From the NCBI GenBank assembly GCA_003162415.1, contig PMOL01000003.1:20606-84605 (forward strand): a stretch of 64,000 bases of DNA, given 5' to 3'. This document shows, in pieces, positions 61,289 to 64,000 of the stretch (the stretch's first letter is position 1; the number at the start of each line of letters is the position of its first letter). The DNA comes from Candidatus Dormiibacterota bacterium. Lineage in GTDB: Bacteria > Chloroflexota > Dormibacteria > Aeolococcales > Aeolococcaceae. Made by a program: the position numbers and the translations under genes. The notes below the pieces were generated by a model. It saw nothing but the letters and a program-made list of their open reading frames with translations, was not told the origin of the DNA and searched no databases.

Positions 61289-63984
61289 GCCACCGATGCC
61301 TCCAGAGCCTCGGGGTCGGAGCGCACCCAGGGCCAGAGCACGGGGCTCGGGGTCACCTGCACCACCGTCCGCTCGCTGCCGGCGATGAGCACGCCACGCC
61401 CAGCCACTGGCGGCGTGAGTGCCATCGCCTCGTCCTCCGCGAGATCGAAGAGCTCACGCACCTGTGCTGCGACGGTCTCCTCGTGGCCGAGCACCAGCTT
61501 GGTCGCAGCCGTCGAGGCGAGGGTGCGGCCCAATTCGGTGGAGACAAACTCCTCGATGCGCTGGGACGCCATCCAGACGCCAGCGCCACTCTTGCGTGCG
61601 CGGCGGACCAGCTGCTCGAGGACCTGGCCGGCATCCGGATCCGCGGTGAGGACGTGGGCCTCGTCGACGAGCACGATCAAGGGTCGGTGCGGCCGGTTCA
61701 GGACGCCGAGCACATGGGCGAGGACCACAGCCAGCGCCGGGGTGAGGTCGGCGGCGTAGCGGAGCGAGAGGCTGCGGAAGCCGACGCCGACCGGAGCCTG
61801 TCCGTCGATACGCAACGCGCTGGGACGGTTGAAGATGCGCCCCAGCGAGCCTCTGGTGTAGCCGGAGAGGCGCAGCGCGATGCGCCGATAACGGTCGCGC
61901 TCGACGTCGGAGAGGGACGCGTCCTCGCCGAGCGAGATGCGCAGACCATCGACCAGATCGCCGAGCAGCGGCTCGGCGTCGCCTGCGCCGTGAGCGGAGA
62001 TGAAGGACGCGACCTGGCCATGCAGCCACGCCTTGTCCTCACCGGGAAGGCGTCGCACCGGACGGCCACTGACGTAGGCGACGGTGTCACCGCCGAGGAT
62101 GGACAGCACGGTAACCACCACCTCGGCCGCCTCATCGACTGGGAGGTCGCGTCCCACCGCGAGCGGGTTGATGGAGGTGTCGGCCAGGTCGACGTAGCTC
62201 CCGCCGAGCAGCGTGATGAGGGGCTCGTACTCGCTGTCGGGGTCGAGCACCACGGCGGTGGCACCGGCCATGCAGTGGCGGGCCAGCAGCGTCTTCGCCG
62301 CGGTCGACTTCCCCGCCCCGGAACTGCCCACCAGCAGGGCGTTGTGGTTGCTCCGGGTCCAGACCGACAGGTATGCCGTCGCCCCGCTGCGCAGGTTGGT
62401 GCCGACGATCGGCTGGCCGGCGTCACTGAAGGGCGTCCCGAGCACGGGCAGCAGGCGTGCAGCGACCGCGTCGGTGGTGAGCTGGAGACTGCGCCGCAGG
62501 GGCGCCATCCCGGGCGCCGCGGCGAGCGCGGGGAGCAGCCCGGGAACGGTGGCCCGGACCACCGAGAAGCCGCGGCCGGTGAGCAGGGCACCGACGCGGT
62601 CGGCGCTCTCCTCGCACTGAGTCCGTGTCCTCGCCCGCAGCGCCATGGTCAGCGCGAGCTGCAACCCAGTGGCGTTGCCCGCGGCCAGCTCCGCCTGGAG
62701 GCGATCGGCGTCGGCGAGGGCCACCTCGGCGTCGACGTCGCCCCGGCCCTCGCGCAGCGAGGTGCGCAGCGATGAGCGGTGCCGGCGCAGGGATCGGCGT
62801 ACCACCTCCTGGCGTGCAGGCACCACGTGAAGGGAGCACGTCCCGGATGCTCGGGCGCGCTGGAGCACGTCGACGACATCGCCGTGATCGACATCCGGTG
62901 GCAGCGCGGTCACCGCCAGGACCGCGACGTGATCCCCCATCCAGAGACCGCGAGACGACGCGGCCGCCTCAGCGCAGCTGAGCAACGATCCCTGCAGCAG
63001 CTGCTCATGTATCTCCGCGGATTCGAGCGCCGTGACCTCCAGCCCGCTGTCGCGCGCCAGTCGAAGCGCGGCGTCGAGCACTCGCTCCGCGTCGGCACGG
63101 CTGGCGCGCACCGCCGTCCCAAGCAGCCCGGATCCGAATGGGACGCCGTCGCCACGCGCCGAGCGCGGCGCCCAGACCACGTACTGGGTCAGGTGAAGGC
63201 TGGCGGCCGCCATATCCCCGGCGAACTCGCGCTCCAGCTCGAGCAGCGGTCCACCGACCCGCCCGCGGTCGACACCCTCCTCCCAGAGGCGCTCGGCCTC
63301 GCTGCGGTCGAGGTGCGCGGTCGTGGTGATCACCTGCGCCGGACACTCCACGCCGACCAGCCAGCGCATGACGGTTTCGCAGAACCGCGCATGGGAGACC
63401 GACCCGACCGCGACCGGCGGAACCTCCACGCGCGCCACCGCGCGCCAGCCCACGCCCTCGACGTGAAACAACCCATCGGCCGTTTCGGCCACGCATGGCA
63501 CGAACATGCGATTTGCGAGCGGGCCACGCAGATGCAGCGATGGGCGCGGATCACTGGTGACGACACCCTCCTCGAGAAAGCGCACCGTGCCGCGCGCCGG
63601 CTGATTCCGATGCACCTGGGTGGGGAGCACACGGGCGAGCACCAGAAAGGCCCAGTACGTGACGATCCAGACGCCCTGCCGGGTCGGCACGGTCACCACC
63701 AGCGCCCCGCACAGCAGCGCGCTCGCCAGCCCGAGGCGAAGCCCGAACGGGAGCGGCGCGTGCAGGCAGAGCATCACCGGGAGGAGGCACACCCCTATCA
63801 GGGCGACGGCGCGGATCGGAAGCCGGAACGGACCGACGTCAACGCCGAGGTTGGCGTCGACGGCCAGGGGCACACGGATCCGGCTCACTCGCGTACCTCG
63901 GGGGCGCGCTGGGCGCTCCGTACCGGATTCGCGGGCGGCGGCTCGGAGCCGTGCTCGGTCGAACGGCTCGATCGCTGCGGCCAC
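61285..63984 (-). CDS. PrgI-VirB4 fusion ATPase of a T4SS (SCO6880-like)
   Basis: An 899-aa protein. The N-terminal 150 residues have two closely spaced membrane helices (LPIRAVALIGVCLLPVMLCL; GLASALLCGALVVTV) like PrgI. The rest is a VirB4 ATPase with Walker A VGSSGAGKSTAAKTLLARH (about residues 545-563), AVVLDPDSEYEPLI, Walker B PLIVLVDEAHVLTADP and ASQRIEEF. PrgI-VirB4 fusions energise actinobacterial T4SS channels. The start at 63984 is 16 bases from the window edge, so the true start could lie outside. Confidence 0.85.
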   Translation of the reverse strand: MAAAIEPFDRARLRAAARESGTERPARPRGTRVSRIRVPLAVDANLGVDVGPFRLPIRAVALIGVCLLPVMLCLHAPLPFGLRLGLASALLCGALVVTVPTRQGVWIVTYWAFLVLARVLPTQVHRNQPARGTVRFLEEGVVTSDPRPSLHLRGPLANRMFVPCVAETADGLFHVEGVGWRAVARVEVPPVAVGSVSHARFCETVMRWLVGVECPAQVITTTAHLDRSEAERLWEEGVDRGRVGGPLLELEREFAGDMAAASLHLTQYVVWAPRSARGDGVPFGSGLLGTAVRASRADAERVLDAALRLARDSGLEVTALESAEIHEQLLQGSLLSCAEAAASSRGLWMGDHVAVLAVTALPPDVDHGDVVDVLQRARASGTCSLHVVPARQEVVRRSLRRHRSSLRTSLREGRGDVDAEVALADADRLQAELAAGNATGLQLALTMALRARTRTQCEESADRVGALLTGRGFSVVRATVPGLLPALAAAPGMAPLRRSLQLTTDAVAARLLPVLGTPFSDAGQPIVGTNLRSGATAYLSVWTRSNHNALLVGSSGAGKSTAAKTLLARHCMAGATAVVLDPDSEYEPLITLLGGSYVDLADTSINPLAVGRDLPVDEAAEVVVTVLSILGGDTVAYVSGRPVRRLPGEDKAWLHGQVASFISAHGAGDAEPLLGDLVDGLRISLGEDASLSDVERDRYRRIALRLSGYTRGSLGRIFNRPSALRIDGQAPVGVGFRSLSLRYAADLTPALAVVLAHVLGVLNRPHRPLIVLVDEAHVLTADPDAGQVLEQLVRRARKSGAGVWMASQRIEEFVSTELGRTLASTAATKLVLGHEETVAAQVRELFDLAEDEAMALTPPVAGRGVLIAGSERTVVQVTPSPVLWPWVRSDPEALEASVA

Positions 63985-64000
63985 GCGCTCGTGACCGCGT

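Noticed and set aside
61192..62775. Long plus-strand open frame of 527 codons
   Set aside because: It lies entirely antisense to the virB4 and M23 genes, has low-complexity Arg/Gly/His-rich composition and no domain; it is a high-GC shadow.

Overview
The window is high-GC DNA that looks chromosomal or from an integrated mobile element. The organism is probably an actinomycete or a Chloroflexota/Dormibacterota-type soil bacterium. Support for this is the high GC, frequent GTG/TTG starts, an actinobacterial-style Tad locus with an Ssd/CpaE-like ATPase, and a PrgI-VirB4 fusion of the SCO6880 kind. I cannot name the species. No rRNA gene, intact tRNA gene or CRISPR array was seen.

Layout. 0-2.6 kb: two different IS110-type transposases. 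2.7-7.9 kb: a small membrane protein, then a reverse-strand ABC/FtsX permease operon with a beta-propeller membrane protein. 8-15 kb: a patchwork of small metabolic-type genes (methyltransferase, VOC protein, lipoprotein protease, HD hydrolase, broken histidine phosphatase, HAD hydrolase). This patch is bracketed by two copies of a 129-bp direct repeat and carries a tRNA-Pro 3'-half footprint, a second tRNA-like 3' end and a truncated integrase, so it looks like a decayed integration hotspot. 15-16.5 kb: tiny zinc-ribbon genes.

16.7-58.4 kb is rich in defence genes, interleaved with transfer genes. It holds a PHP-SMC ATPase of TrlF type (16.7-19.7), a Kiwa pair kwaA/kwaB with an extra coupled upstream gene (20.4-22.8), and an operon of AddB-like nuclease, AddA-like helicase-nuclease and a DUF262-HNH protein (37.7-46.6). 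Facing that operon is a complete six-gene type 3 BREX operon, brxF-brxC-pglXI-brxHII-pglZ-brxA (58.4-46.7, reverse strand), in which nearly every gene junction is an ATGA/GTGA overlap.

Two blocks of transfer genes flank the cargo. The reverse-strand run at 33.8-22.9 kb encodes TadE-like pseudopilins, CpaB, CpaE/TadZ, TadA, TadB, TadC, a second ParA-like ATPase, accessory membrane proteins and a coupling ATPase (VirD4) split into two overlapping genes. The run at 64.0-58.5 kb encodes a PrgI-VirB4 ATPase, an M23 peptidase, a lipoprotein and a secreted protein. A tyrosine recombinase (34-35 kb) sits between the Tad operon and the cargo. The simplest reading is an integrative conjugative element, or its remains, with a hybrid Tad/T4SS machine and a large anti-phage cargo. 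No relaxase, Flp pilin or origin of transfer was identified.

The most promising possibly undescribed parts are the translationally coupled Zn-protein/AddB/AddA/DUF262-HNH operon abutting BREX, the third gene of the Kiwa operon, the BrxF whose P-loop is eroded, and the hybrid transfer apparatus with a split VirD4.
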